A stretch of 64,000 nt of DNA from Haliotis asinina (Eukaryota; Mollusca; Gastropoda; Lepetellida; Haliotidae): NCBI RefSeq assembly GCF_037392515.1, contig NC_090291.1:26150001-26214000 (forward strand), given 5' to 3'. How positions within the stretch are numbered: position 1 is the first letter of the stretch; each line of letters starts with the position of its first letter. The position numbers were made by a program, and so were the translations under genes. Under the pieces are notes generated by a model. It made no database searches. It was not told the DNA's origin and worked only from the letters and a program-made list of their open reading frames with translations. Shown here piece by piece: positions 54,304 to 64,000 of this stretch.

Positions 54304-54401
54304 TTTATAAAATAGCAGTGCAACAGGCACAATGTACACAAAAGGATAGAGTGACTGGTAGGCTGCCAAAGCTAGGAACAGGGAACACAGGATCTCATTG
54401 C
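54304..54401 (-). CDS. PIGU: PIGU coding exon 7
   Basis: The exon has 98 nt. It completes a Gly codon and encodes NEILCSLFLALAAYQSLYPF and then VYIVPVALLFYK. The FLALA-YQSLYP motif is highly characteristic of PIG-U. Acceptor tgtgtttcag, donor gtaagtgtct. It ends in phase 0. Confidence 0.95.
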
Positions 54402-54757
54402 CTGAAACACAAATTTGGACAGTTTCTCATGTCACGAACAGACTGAGTATTTTTTACAACTTTTCATATCTGGCAAGATAAACATTCTGTCTTCTAAAAA
54501 TGCAATTCTATCTTCTAAACATTTTAAAAATTCCTCTTATAGAAGTTTAGCATTCTAGACAAATGGAAGCCATGGGTATTCACTTTCAATAATGACCCAT
54601 GAACAAACAAATACTTCAGAACCACCTATGATCATGTTACAATGGTAAGATGAAGAATATGGGCGCATACCAATCTCAGTTATTGTTTCAGTACATGCAA
54701 CAGCCATCTCAGAACACAAAGGTTCTGTACATTCCTGACAATGTACAGACTGCCTAC

Positions 54758-54858
54758 CTTGTAGTGCATTCAGGATAGTGAGCACAGTTGCCAGGTTGGT
54801 GAACACTGCTGTTGACTTGGAAAGACAAACTGCAATGCTGTATGGGTTCAAGAAATGC
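54758..54858 (-). CDS. PIGU: PIGU coding exon 6
   Basis: The exon has 101 nt. It completes the split Ala codon and encodes HFLNPYSIAVCLSKSTAVF and then TNLATVLTILNALQ. LNPY-I--C--KST is a conserved stretch of PIG-U. Acceptor ttttttcag, donor gtaggcag. It ends with one base of a Gly codon. Confidence 0.92.
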
Positions 54859-56043
54859 CTGAAAAATTCAAACATTTAGTTTTTCCCCTATTTGTTTACT
54901 TATCCGGACACAACAGTATGCAATATTCTTCCTTGCTATGATTACATAAAGGAGCAGAACAATGCAGAATTGTAGGAATGGACCTATATGGAAAGAATCA
55001 CCATTTTTATCAGTGAAAAATGTCATCTTCATTAATATTTATAAAAGAAACCAGGAGCCAAATCTATCTCAAAATGGACAGGCATTGAGATTATCATGTC
55101 AAGTATGATTTGTAAGATGATACATGACACTTCTCTCCAGTAAAGTATCTGTGTTGAAGACTTTGAAGATTACAAGGGAATCACAGCCATATCTCTAACA
55201 GCTACTTTCTTAGAATTGTTTACACATGTATCACTGATTGTTCGAGCCATTTCTAATTAATGAACAGTTTTAATAAAATGAATTAGAAAATTACTAGAAT
55301 TGTCTTATAATTATTCTTATTGTTTTCCATGGACAAATATCTGTTTATATTTCAATCGCGAAAATAACAGGTAGGTGTGAAGGTTTTTGTTTTTGGTATG
55401 AGTAACTTGTTTGTTTTTGACATGAGTAACTTATCAATGAATAATAATTAATCAGGAAAGTAGTCTATCATAATCTGACCCTAGGTCGTCACCATATAGT
55501 AGCCAATCATGGGACTGCAAATCAATCTCATACATATGCATGATACCAGTTTTCTCACATTAGTTTCTCAATCTCACCCACAGGTGTGTTAAAATGTCAT
55601 TTCTTAAGATGCAGAAGAGTGGATAGCAGACTCAATGAATGTGTCTGCAGGGTAGACATGGTGACATGCCTTATGGAGTGGTATATCTGACAAGTATTCA
55701 TCAAAGAGACTCACAGGATACTTTAAACACTTTAAGCACTCACTGATACGGGAAACAGGGAAACTAGTTGTTAGGACAAAGACTAGAGGGACCCTAAAGA
55801 CTAACATAAGAAAACCTAAATGATAAACATGGAGAATCTATATCATAATTCAAGAGTGTAACTGACATGTCCTATCACTTTGGTCGAAGAAAGAAATGTT
55901 GACACATTAACACCGGGGCATGCTGGGAAGTGAACGCTTTGAATTTGTTTTTAAAATCACAGCAAGAAAGAAAGCTGTATACTGTTGTAAAGATATCAAT
56001 TTAAAATAACTTGATTTAATTTCTAGCAAGGAAACATACTCAC
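54859..56043. other. PIGU intron 5, no feature recognised
   Basis: AT-rich intron sequence between exons 5 and 6; only short frames without motifs. Confidence 0.6.
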
Positions 56044-56147
56044 GCCACCAGAACATATGTCTGCAACCACCTGAGATCACTGCCTCGAAGAACTAGCTTC
56101 TCAACATTTGCTGCATAGTTGGATACGCCCTGTGCTTGTTTCTCCAG
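56044..56147 (-). CDS. PIGU: PIGU coding exon 5
   Basis: The exon has 104 nt and encodes LEKQAQGVSNYAANVEKLVL and then RGSDLRWLQTYVLV, ending with two bases of an Ala codon. It corresponds to the cytosolic loop before the NPY-containing membrane segment of PIG-U. Acceptor ctttcttcag, donor gtgagt. Confidence 0.85.
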
Positions 56148-56230
56148 CTGAAGAAAGAGCTCTAGCATGACATGTCAGTGTAGATCATCCAAGAATAAGA
56201 AGTGTCAATTTGTTCACATGTAACATGGCA

Positions 56231-56515
56231 CATGTAGCTCTACACCTGTATGGCCAGAGTGACATGCACCACTACACCTGTATGACCAGTGTAACATGTA
56301 GAACTACACCAGTATGACCAGTGAGAGATGCAGCACCACACCTGTATGACCAGAGTGACATGCAGCACTACACCTGTCTAACGAGTGTGACATGCAGCAC
56401 TACACCTGTATGACCAGAGTAACATGCAGAACTACACCTGTATGACCAGTGTGACATGTAGCACTACAGAAGATTACACAGTGTGACATAAAGCACTGAT
56501 CTGTTTAACTAGTGT
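56231..56515. repeat. Minisatellite, unit about 32 bp
   Basis: Eight to nine imperfect copies of ACACCTGTATGACCAGTGTG-ACATGCAGCACT in tandem inside PIGU intron 4. The copies differ by a few substitutions each. Confidence 0.88.
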
Positions 56516-56618
56516 GGTAGAATACCTCCATAGCCAGTATAACATGTACCGCAGCTAGTACCAGATTTATGAAAGAAGTCAAGTCAAAGACAGCCACCTG
56601 ATGTAACAACAATCTTAC

Positions 56619-56681
56619 CATATATCGTCCAAATTCTTTGGCAATTCTGGAGAGAACCATACCGATGAGTACATCCAGTAA
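56619..56681 (-). CDS. PIGU: PIGU coding exon 4
   Basis: The exon is 63 nt, phase 0 at both ends, encoding LLDVLIGMVLSRIAKEFGRY plus Met. It follows exon 3 at the membrane segment that contains the ITD-like motif in PIG-U. Acceptor ttgcag, donor gtaagatt. Confidence 0.82.
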
Positions 56682-56857
56682 CTGCAAATGGTGTATTGTT
56701 TAAGAGTAAACATATCATTTTAATCTTAAACTGATCAAAATAACTGTGTATCTCTTCAGTCTCCAAAACAGAAAAACATCTCATCCAATCACATCCTTGA
56801 CACACACAGGCACTATGGAAGCAAGCAACTCCATTTTCACATATATTAGTCTGAAAT

Positions 56858-58323
56858 ATACTCCTCAAAAAAGGAAACGCAAAGCCATATTGTATGGTAA
56901 ATTTCAAATTTATATAATTCAGAAATTACTAGCAGTAGGAATGCGAAATTGCACAGACTTGAACAACATGACGGCACCCTTAGTTAGTGGCCAGTACAAT
57001 TCCCAACGTCACATGTACCGTCCCACACAGTCAGTAACGGGTGTGACCTCCCTGCGCGGCAATCACTACTTGACATCTCATCATCAGGAATAGCAGCCCA
57101 CCAAGTGGTCAACGCATCAGCCAACTGTTGCAGTATCTGTGGCTGGGGTTGTCGCCGTCGCACACGTCGATCCAATTCGTCCCAGAGATGTTCTATAGGG
57201 TTCAAGTCGGGGGATCTGGACGGCCATGGCATAACGCTGACATTGTTGTTGGCAGGTTAGGCTGTGGTGATGCGTGCTGTATGCAGGCAGGCATTGTCCT
57301 GTTGAAAAACAGCGTTGATGTTGGTCATAATGAGGACAACGTGCAGACGCAAAATCTCGTCCATGTAGCACTGTGCCATCAGGTTGCCTCTCACCTGCAC
57401 CAAGTGTGTCATAGCATTGTAAGAGATGTCGCCCCCACATCATTACACTTCCATCACCAAATCTGTCAATTTCCTGTATGCAGCTCGCTGCAAATTGTTC
57501 ACGTCTCCTACGGTAGACACGAACCCTTCCATCTGCTCTGCAGAATAGGAATCAGGATTCGTCACTGAACCAGACATTCCTCCATCGTACTTGAGGCCAG
57601 ACCCTGTGTGTCTGACACCATTGGAGTCAACGCTGTCGATGATTCAGTGTCAGAATGACACCTCGAACGGGTCGTCTTGGATGCAACCCTGCCTGTTGCA
57701 GACGGTTCCGCACAGTCTGGTCCAAAATTCTATGGTGACCTGGTATTGCCGAGGCAGTAGAGGTGGCAGTGGTCGTTCTTTGGCGTAGGTGGCGCAACAG
57801 GATGTAGTGGCCCTGGGCTGGAGTAGTCACCCTTGGTCTGACGGACCTGGGTCAGTCATGTGTGGATCCCTGCTGTTGGTAGCGATTCCAGAGTCTGGAT
57901 ATGGTGCTAGGGGACACATTGAAGAATCTGGAAACCTCAGATCTGCTTATGCCAGCTTCCACTCGCCCAATAGCGTTGTTCCTCTGCTTCAGTCAGTCTT
58001 GGCATTATTCACATTGGGCTGGCAGTTGTAACCAAAGTGGAGGATATTCGGGAACCCTACACTTTTATAGAGCTGGTTGTGCATGTTGCACATGCAGATC
58101 ATGAACTTGCTGTGGTGACTCAAACAGACACAGTTGCGTTTTGGCGATTTGTCACTTTTGCACACGTCTATTGGAAATGTGTGATCTTAATGAACATTGT
58201 TTGATGAAAATGCATTCCTTAGGCTGTCTCAAGCCATATGTTCACCTTTTGTAACACAAAATTTCCATTTGCATACATTAACCAGATATATTTCCCTTTT
58301 GCGTTTCTATTTTTGAGGAGTTT
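56858..58323 (-). mobile_element. Decayed Tc1-like element
   Basis: Inverted ends ACTCCTCAAAAAAGGAAACG (left, from about 56,859) and its counterpart at about 58,297-58,323 bound 1.47 kb. On the minus strand broken frames give a Tc1 transposase. The catalytic Glu region SPDLNPIEHLWDEL (56,984-57,232) is clear and the N-terminal part near 57,850-58,000 is broken by stops. It lies in PIGU intron 3. Confidence 0.85.
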
Positions 58324-58332
58324 ATATTCATA

Positions 58333-58760
58333 TATACTCTTCAAAAGAAATAGGGGACTTATTTACGATTAAAAATATTTAGGAGATTTATCGGAGTCAA
58401 TGTTGATATGATATTATTGAATGTTTTGAGAGTGCATCAAAATTTGCACTTCCTTACAACCATAGTTATTTGGAATGTAGTCACTTTTAAAAGATGACTG
58501 GTGCATTTCAAAACAAAAGACTACAAAGGAACACTAACAAATGTGTGATGCAGATGAGTGTCAAAATTGTCAATATCAAGAATGGGACCCCATGCATGTG
58601 TATGGGGCTACTGCATTGTGCATGTGCATATCATGCGTTGTGTTTAGTGGTGGTAATAGAGGGAAATGGTGGTGTGTTCATAAGATGCTTGTCCTTGAAA
58701 CATTTACACTTCCTATACAAACTGAAAGTTCATTATCCCCTACTTTTTCTGAAGAGTATA
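58333..58760. mobile_element. 428-bp MITE
   Basis: Ends TATACTCTTCAAAAGAAATA at 58,333 and the reverse complement of TATACTCTTCAGAAAAAGTA at 58,760, with GGGGA following in both. No transposase inside. It sits next to the Tc1-like element at 56,858-58,323; the similar CTCTTCAAAAG/CTCCTCAAAAA ends suggest a related Tc1/mariner origin. Confidence 0.8.
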
Positions 58761-60208
58761 GAAGAATGGAGATACTTGGGTTTGAGTTTTAGTGTAAGAG
58801 TAGGAATATGTATAAATAATATTGTGTACTTTGTTCAAACTCACACTAACTGCATAATCACACTAACTGCAAAAATGTTCATCATGAGTTGATCAGAAAA
58901 CATGATTCTTCCTTTGGTAACTTCTTTTTTTTATTTTGGTGCAAAAAAAGTAAATCTTGATTTTGTGGATTTGGTAAGACCTGCATGGCAATTAATTTTA
59001 GCTGATCTTAAATTGGGTCTCTTTGCAAAGATTACGTTGTAGACTTAACAACTGCTCTGAAGCATAACATGGGCCAGGGATTCTCAGTCTATGGACAGTA
59101 TGGTAATGGGATGCCTAACTTCACGTGTCCATGTGATCTTGAGCGAAATGATTTTTAATTCTTTAAATTTTGTGAACTGGGCACAATTCTTCCTCATATA
59201 AATTCCTCATAGAACATAGATTTCCTCTGGAGAAATATCCTTGGTTGGTGACAATATTAGTTATATGCTTCACACACGAAGCCTGATCAGTTCTGGTCTT
59301 CAATGAAATCATTTGGCCAGTTTAGAAGTCTCAGAATTGGATGTCTTGCTGTTGCTACTTGATTTTATAAATTATGTTGTCAATGGTCAATAAAGACAAA
59401 GCCAAAATGAGTCTCAATCCTTCATTTACAAAATCAGATAAGCAGGATCACTGCCAGTGGACAAAAGGACATTTGTGAGCAGGCTGTTGAAGTATTGTTT
59501 GTCCAAGCCAATGTGTATGGAGACGAAACAAGAAAAATTGCTATTTGTTTGCTGGCTGCAAACAGACACTTTAACAGACAACCCAAACATAGTGTTGCAC
59601 CTCAAATGTTATGTGATGCACCTGGACTGGCAGGATGCCTGAGACTGAATCAATGAAACAGTATTCCCCAACTTTTCTGTTGGGCAAAAACAGAGAGAGT
59701 GACCAGTTAACCTGAAAGACCACGTGGTTCCCATGCCACTGCATGGAGCAAAGGGTTTATTTATGTTCTTTTGTCCTTGGGGAACCCACTATAATGAGAG
59801 ACTAATGAGATCAGCAATTGGTAAGATTCAGGATAAGGAACAATTATGAATACACACTACATTATGTATATATACCTAGTTTCAGTCATTATGGTTTGTT
59901 ATATTACTGGAAAACAAAAAACTACCCAACACTTAGACAAAAGCCAGTCAATCAAGCAAATAATCGATGAAAAGACTCAATTCCATCAGTTCCACTTATT
60001 GTAAGATAATTTTCCTGTAGCGGTATATATCAGCTGTTCCAGAGGCCCAGATAAGCTGCAAATCCAGGTAAAATATGCATACAAAATTTCCAATTACAGA
60101 TTAACTGTAGCGCACCAATTACATGTTTAAAATGTTAGATACCCGAACAGTTTAAAACATATGCGAAAGGAATAGATTCATAACAATCGCTTACACATTG
60201 AACAAGAA
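58761..60208. other. PIGU intron 3 remainder, no feature recognised
   Basis: No coding motif, splice-like exon or repeat was recognised in this stretch. Confidence 0.55.
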
Positions 60209-61615
60209 TCATCAGAAGATGACATATGCCCCCGGCTAACACATATTTGAAAGGACAAATCATCTGAAGGTTACACGATATTTTTTAGACTAAGTTTGAT
60301 TCGTTTCCATGGAAATCAAGAAAAATATAAATGCCATATATCAGTAAACAGCAAAAGGCACCACTTCAAGATCTGTCTCATATATCTGCCAAGACCTGTT
60401 GAAAGATATCAAAACTGATTGTGCTCCAGAAATAAAGCCAATCCTTCCCTTTTGAGATTAAGTCAGAATTGGTTCCATGGAAACTAGAAAAAAATGACAG
60501 AACTTTGTAAATAGCAAAAGGCACCACTTTGTGGTCTCACATATCTGCCAAGTTTGGGTGAAAGGTTTCGAGTTGTGCTCCACACACAAAGCCCATTCCT
60601 CCACTTTGAGATTAAGTCAGAATCCTTTCTGTGGAAACTGGGAAAATGATAAAGCACAAAACCTGTACATAGCAAAAGGCACCACTTTAGGGTCTGTCAC
60701 ACAAATCTACCAAGTTTTGCAGACAGATATTAGGAACTTTTTGAGATCTGCTCCGGAAACGAAACACACGTCTCACTTTTGAGACAAAGTCCAAACTGTT
60801 TCCATTGAAACCGAGAAAATAATCAATCACAAAAACCTGTAGTACCGAAAGGCACCACTTTAGGTTCTGATTGATATATCTACAAAGTTCTGCAGAAAAA
60901 TATTGAAGAGTTTTTGAGTTCTGCTCTGGAAATGAAGCCCATCCCTCCATTTTGTGACTAAGTCCAAAACGTTTCCATGGAAACCAAGAAAATTATAAAT
61001 CACAAAAACCTGTAAATGGCAAAAGGCACCACTTTGGGGTCTGGCACACATATCTACCAAGTTTTGCAGACAGATATTAGGAACTTTTTGAGATCTGCTC
61101 CGGAAACGAAACACACGTCTCACTTTTGAGACAAAGTCCAAACTGTTTCCATTGAAACCGAGAAAATAATATATAATAAAATCCTGTAGTACCGAAAGGC
61201 ACCACTTTAGGTTCTGATTGATATATCTACAAAGTTCTGCAGAAAAATATTGAAGAGTTTTTGAGTTCTGCTCTGGAAATGAAGCCCATCCCTCCATTTT
61301 GTGACTAAGTCCAAAACGTTTCCATGGAAACCAAGAAAATTATAAATCACAAAAACCTGTAAATGGCAAAAGGCACCACTTTGGAGTCTGGCACACATAT
61401 CTACCAAGTTTTGCAGACAGATATTAGGAACTTTTTGAGATCTGCTCCGGAAACGAAACACACGTCTCACTTTTGAGACAAAGTCCAAAATGTTTCCATT
61501 GAAACCGAGAACATAATATATAATAAAATCCTGTAAGTACCAAAACGCACCTTTTCAGGTTCTGACTGATATATCTACCTAGTTTTTCAGAAAAATATAG
61601 AACTCTTACATGCCT
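60209..61615 (+). repeat. 174-bp tandem repeat array (array 2), with 347-bp two-monomer unit
   Basis: Same leader (ATCATCAGAAGATGACATAT) and same monomer as array 1. Here monomers alternate in pairs, so that 347-bp blocks recur (for example 60,860-60,950 against 61,207-61,297). One monomer near 60,438-60,593 is shortened. It lies in PIGU intron 3. Confidence 0.9.
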
Positions 61616-61981
61616 GGGGGGATAAAAAGACATTGATTGCTATCCCATTGAACTGTTAGTATAGGACTAGTGCTGTACTGTCAGTACAGGATGAGTGATT
61701 TTATATGAAATCATTTCCGTTATATTTCAGGTAGTTCTGATGAGGTATCACATAAGGCACTACATACCTGCTTAGTAAACTTACTCAATAACATTATACT
61801 TAGCTGAGACAAAAACCACTGAAATACCCAAACATTTGAAAGCAATGGGTAGCTGAAAATGAAATACCCACTAGACATCCATAATACCCACTCCCAAAAA
61901 TTTCAGTGGGTACAGTACCCACATGAGCTAAATCTTATCTGCAGCTCTGGCAGTTCATTCAAAAGACTTGTTCCAACTCAC

Positions 61982-62050
61982 AACAAAGAGTATGTCTGTC
62001 ATCTGTGGCACCTTGGCCACACACTGGAGCAAGCGCAGGAGGAGGGGTGT
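61982..62050 (-). CDS. PIGU: PIGU coding exon 3
   Basis: The exon is 69 nt, phase 0 at both ends, encoding 23 residues starting TPLLLRLLQ and ending TDILFV, the second membrane segment region of PIG-U. Acceptor attgcag, donor gtgagttgg. It is too short to be seen as an ORF and was found by looking for the missing piece between exons 2 and 4. Confidence 0.88.
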
Positions 62051-62469
62051 CTGCAATATAACACATGTGACACTTTAAGCCATCAGCAGGTTGAATGTAT
62101 GTAGGTAGAATGATTCCAACAATGCTGACAAAATGTAGTAAGTGCTCGTTAGTCTTTGCAAGCCTGAATTCACATATCCTTTAATTTTTTATGTAGGGTG
62201 CAATTTAAGCTCCCCACTTGTTAATATTTTCAAGACATCTACTCAGATAATTTATCCAGAAATATTATTTTATTCTCTAAAACCTTTAAACTGTGAAGAT
62301 CCAGCCATCTGAAGACCATATGTCAGCCACCATACACAGGAAGCTACTTTTGCTATTGGTTTTCTGGCTCTTTGTCATTGAAGAATGTGTATTTTCACTA
62401 GGAATAGTACTATTACTTATGCTTCATCATACTGCATCACTAACTTGTGCAACAGTTTACCCAAACAAG

Positions 62470-62780
62470 AGTCGTAACAAGATGACATATCCCCCAGTAC
62501 CTACATATTTGAAAGAGCATCTGACAGTTACTTGATGTATTTTTAGACTAAGTTCCATGAAAATCATGAAAAATATAAATGCCAAATATCAATAATGGAG
62601 CCCATCACTCCCTTTTGAAACTAAATCTGAATTGTTTTCACAGAAATGCAGAAAAGAAAAAGGCTAAACATCTGCAAATAACAAAAGGCACAACCTTAGG
62701 GATTGCCTCACATATCCACCAAGTTCTGTTCAAAGGTATCAAGCTTATTTCAAAGGGTTTTTGAGTTGTGCTTCTGAAAC
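62470..62780 (+). repeat. Short copy of the 174-bp repeat family with leader (copy 3)
   Basis: Leader AAGATGACATATCCCCCAGT and ACATATTTGAAAG, then about one and a half decayed monomers ending TTTTTGAGTTGTGCTTCTGA. It is followed by a SINE fragment in PIGU intron 2. Confidence 0.8.
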
Positions 62781-62783
62781 AGA

Positions 62784-62828
62784 ATATTGCTGAGTGTGGC
62801 ATAAAATGAATTCACTCACTCACTCCAC
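62784..62828 (-). repeat. 5' fragment of the abalone-type SINE
   Basis: On the minus strand GTGAGTGAGTGAATTCATTT, then TGCCACACTCAGCAATATTC; only the first 45 bp of the repeat remain. Confidence 0.75.
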
Positions 62829-62937
62829 ACACTCTGCCTCTCTTTGTTCACTGGTTGTGGTACAGTGGTTTTAAAAAAGACAGAATGACAGGCAAGAAAT
62901 AAGAATAGTTTGCATGGGTTTTTTTTATCACACTTAC

Positions 62938-63002
62938 CTCATGAAAAATATCTCCTGTGTATGGGGAAATGTAAGTGTCTTGTAGAGCCATTCCTTCTTG
63001 AA
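62938..63002 (-). CDS. PIGU: PIGU coding exon 2
   Basis: The exon has 65 nt. The acceptor is tactgatactgtttcag and the donor gtaagtgtga. It begins with two bases of a split codon and encodes QEGMALQDTYISPYTGDIFHE, matching the early luminal loop of PIG-U (SPY-G-IFHE). It ends in phase 0. Confidence 0.9.
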
Positions 63003-64000
63003 CTGAAACAGTATCAGTATTTTACCTCAATTAGTGTGATTAGTATTGTGAAAGTATATAAAACAAAATACAGAGCACCTCTGGAATTCAGCACCACAAC
63101 TTATTGTCAGAATGTACTCTACTGTAGATCAGATGTCACTGAGACACACATCCAGTTTGTGGGAATCCATCCATCCCTGTCCTTTGGAATGTTAGCCCAA
63201 CAGCCAATCACCTGAGCTTCGTCCACACTGCTACACAATGCACATATTTATGAGACATTTAGGAAATAATCGAATAGATCATAAACAATTACGAAGGTTG
63301 CGGGTAGCCTTGATGTCTCATGATTTGAATCTACGGATAACTGATCTGATGTCATTTGACACACTCACCCCATATTGTGTGGTGTAGAACGAGCTGATAT
63401 GGGGCAAACTGAAAGTGGCTGTTGACGTCAAGCACCAGATGTCAAATTCATGGTGTATATGAATTATGTGCTTTAAAATAAATCATTTGGTGATTCTGTC
63501 ACAGAAAAGTGTTGTATTGAACACTGTAACTAAGGATAATATGGATCACACTAAGAAGTGATGGAGGTAATGGCTGATGGGTACTGCATTCTTACAGCTT
63601 CAAATGTAATGATTTAAAAACTTGCCAGACGTTGCAAACAGTTGAATGATATAAGAACTATATACATATATCAGTTCATATTTATAATTCATTTAGTCAT
63701 ATATGATTGGTTTGGAGAGGGAAATATAAATATATTTAAAAGAAAAGTGCTTTCATAAACTGGTATGTGCCAAAATGCACCAGTAAACAACTACTGTAAA
63801 CTCTCACAATTGTTGGGCTTATTCTATGCTATAGCTAGTAGAGATGAAACATCAGTGAGTGGAGCTTATATCCAAACCCTGAGCTGGACAACCTTGTTGC
63901 TCTGCCGGCTTCATAAGTCATTGTTTGGAGAACATTCATAGGAACAAAATCACATAAAGTTACGTAAAAGGGTAGATAATGACATATTTGTAAAGTTTGT
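63003..64000. other. PIGU intron 1, no feature recognised
   Basis: No exon matching the PIG-U N terminus could be found; the first coding exon is expected beyond base 64,000. Confidence 0.55.

Larger units (their letters stand above)
19938..63002 (-). other. PIGU: Host gene PIGU (GPI transamidase subunit U), coding exons 2-12 of probably 12
   Basis: Eleven minus-strand exons with AG acceptors and GT donors join in consistent phase. Together they encode about 393 residues that follow PIG-U from near its N terminus to its stop. PIG-U is a multi-pass ER membrane subunit of the GPI transamidase complex, which transfers preassembled GPI anchors to the C termini of proteins. The most telling part is exon 11, with LWHLWIYAGSANANF. 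The expected total with a first exon of about 43 codons is close to the roughly 435 residues usual for the family. Exon 1 (start codon) was not found in 63,003-64,000 and should lie beyond the window. The coding exons span 43 kb because the introns hold most of the transposons listed here. Confidence 0.93.

Noticed and set aside
56984..57568. 146-codon plus-strand frame
   Set aside because: It is antisense to the broken Tc1 transposase on the minus strand.
60687..61488. Repeated minus-strand frames of 87-145 codons with similar proteins
   Set aside because: They arise from the 174-bp tandem repeat and share no protein-like conservation.

Overview
The window looks like genomic DNA of a gastropod mollusc, most likely an abalone (Haliotis). 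It carries several copies of a dispersed repeat that I associate with abalone (start GTGAGTGAGTTTAGTTTTAC, core AGCAATATTCCAGC). It also holds a split, intron-rich host gene and many animal-type transposons. The species call rests on recognising the repeat, not on a database match.

Region 1 (1 to about 12,700) is a dense, nearly intron-free block unlike the rest of the window. It is most of a Maverick/Polinton-like (adintovirus-like) endogenous element whose left end lies outside the window. On the minus strand it has a protein-primed-type family B DNA polymerase, a small Cys-rich protein, several small membrane or structural proteins, a packaging-type ATPase and a probable double-jelly-roll major capsid protein. 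On the plus strand it has a long membrane protein, a probable penton/minor capsid protein, two tandem fibre-like proteins and another membrane protein. Five lesions (frameshifts or a stop) show the copy is dead, but most genes remain readable. Gene pairs diverge from AT-rich gaps of 37-38 bp, and ends often overlap, as in a virus.

Region 2 (12,700 to 19,937) holds a Tc1-type transposase fragment, a roughly 1.9 kb decayed coding sequence that I cannot identify, and a long gene-free stretch.

Region 3 (19,938 to 63,002) is one host gene on the minus strand: PIGU, a multi-pass ER membrane subunit of GPI transamidase. Eleven coding exons with good splice sites, in consistent phase, are readable. 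The first coding exon should lie beyond the right edge. The introns are packed with mobile DNA: an apparently intact Tc1 element (25,060-26,356), two decayed Tc1-like elements, a MITE, SINEs, a 174-bp tandem repeat present in three places, and a 1.6 kb inverted-repeat element with unidentified cargo. They also hold a second, deletion-derived Polinton (33,066-37,410) with terminal inverted repeats and a 6-bp target duplication, plus a nested set. In that set a DIRS-like YR retroelement is interrupted by a Ty3/Gypsy LTR element (5-bp target duplication) and separately by a SINE that is itself interrupted by a CR1/L2-like LINE.

The two Polinton copies explain each other. Copy 1 shows the virion genes. 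Copy 2 shows the termini and the retroviral-type integrase. Comparing the two inverted repeats of copy 2 reveals a 33-bp GC-rich near-palindrome present in one and absent from the other. Similar GGGGTACCCC-centred motifs occur repeatedly in the genes of both copies, which is the most unusual signal I found.
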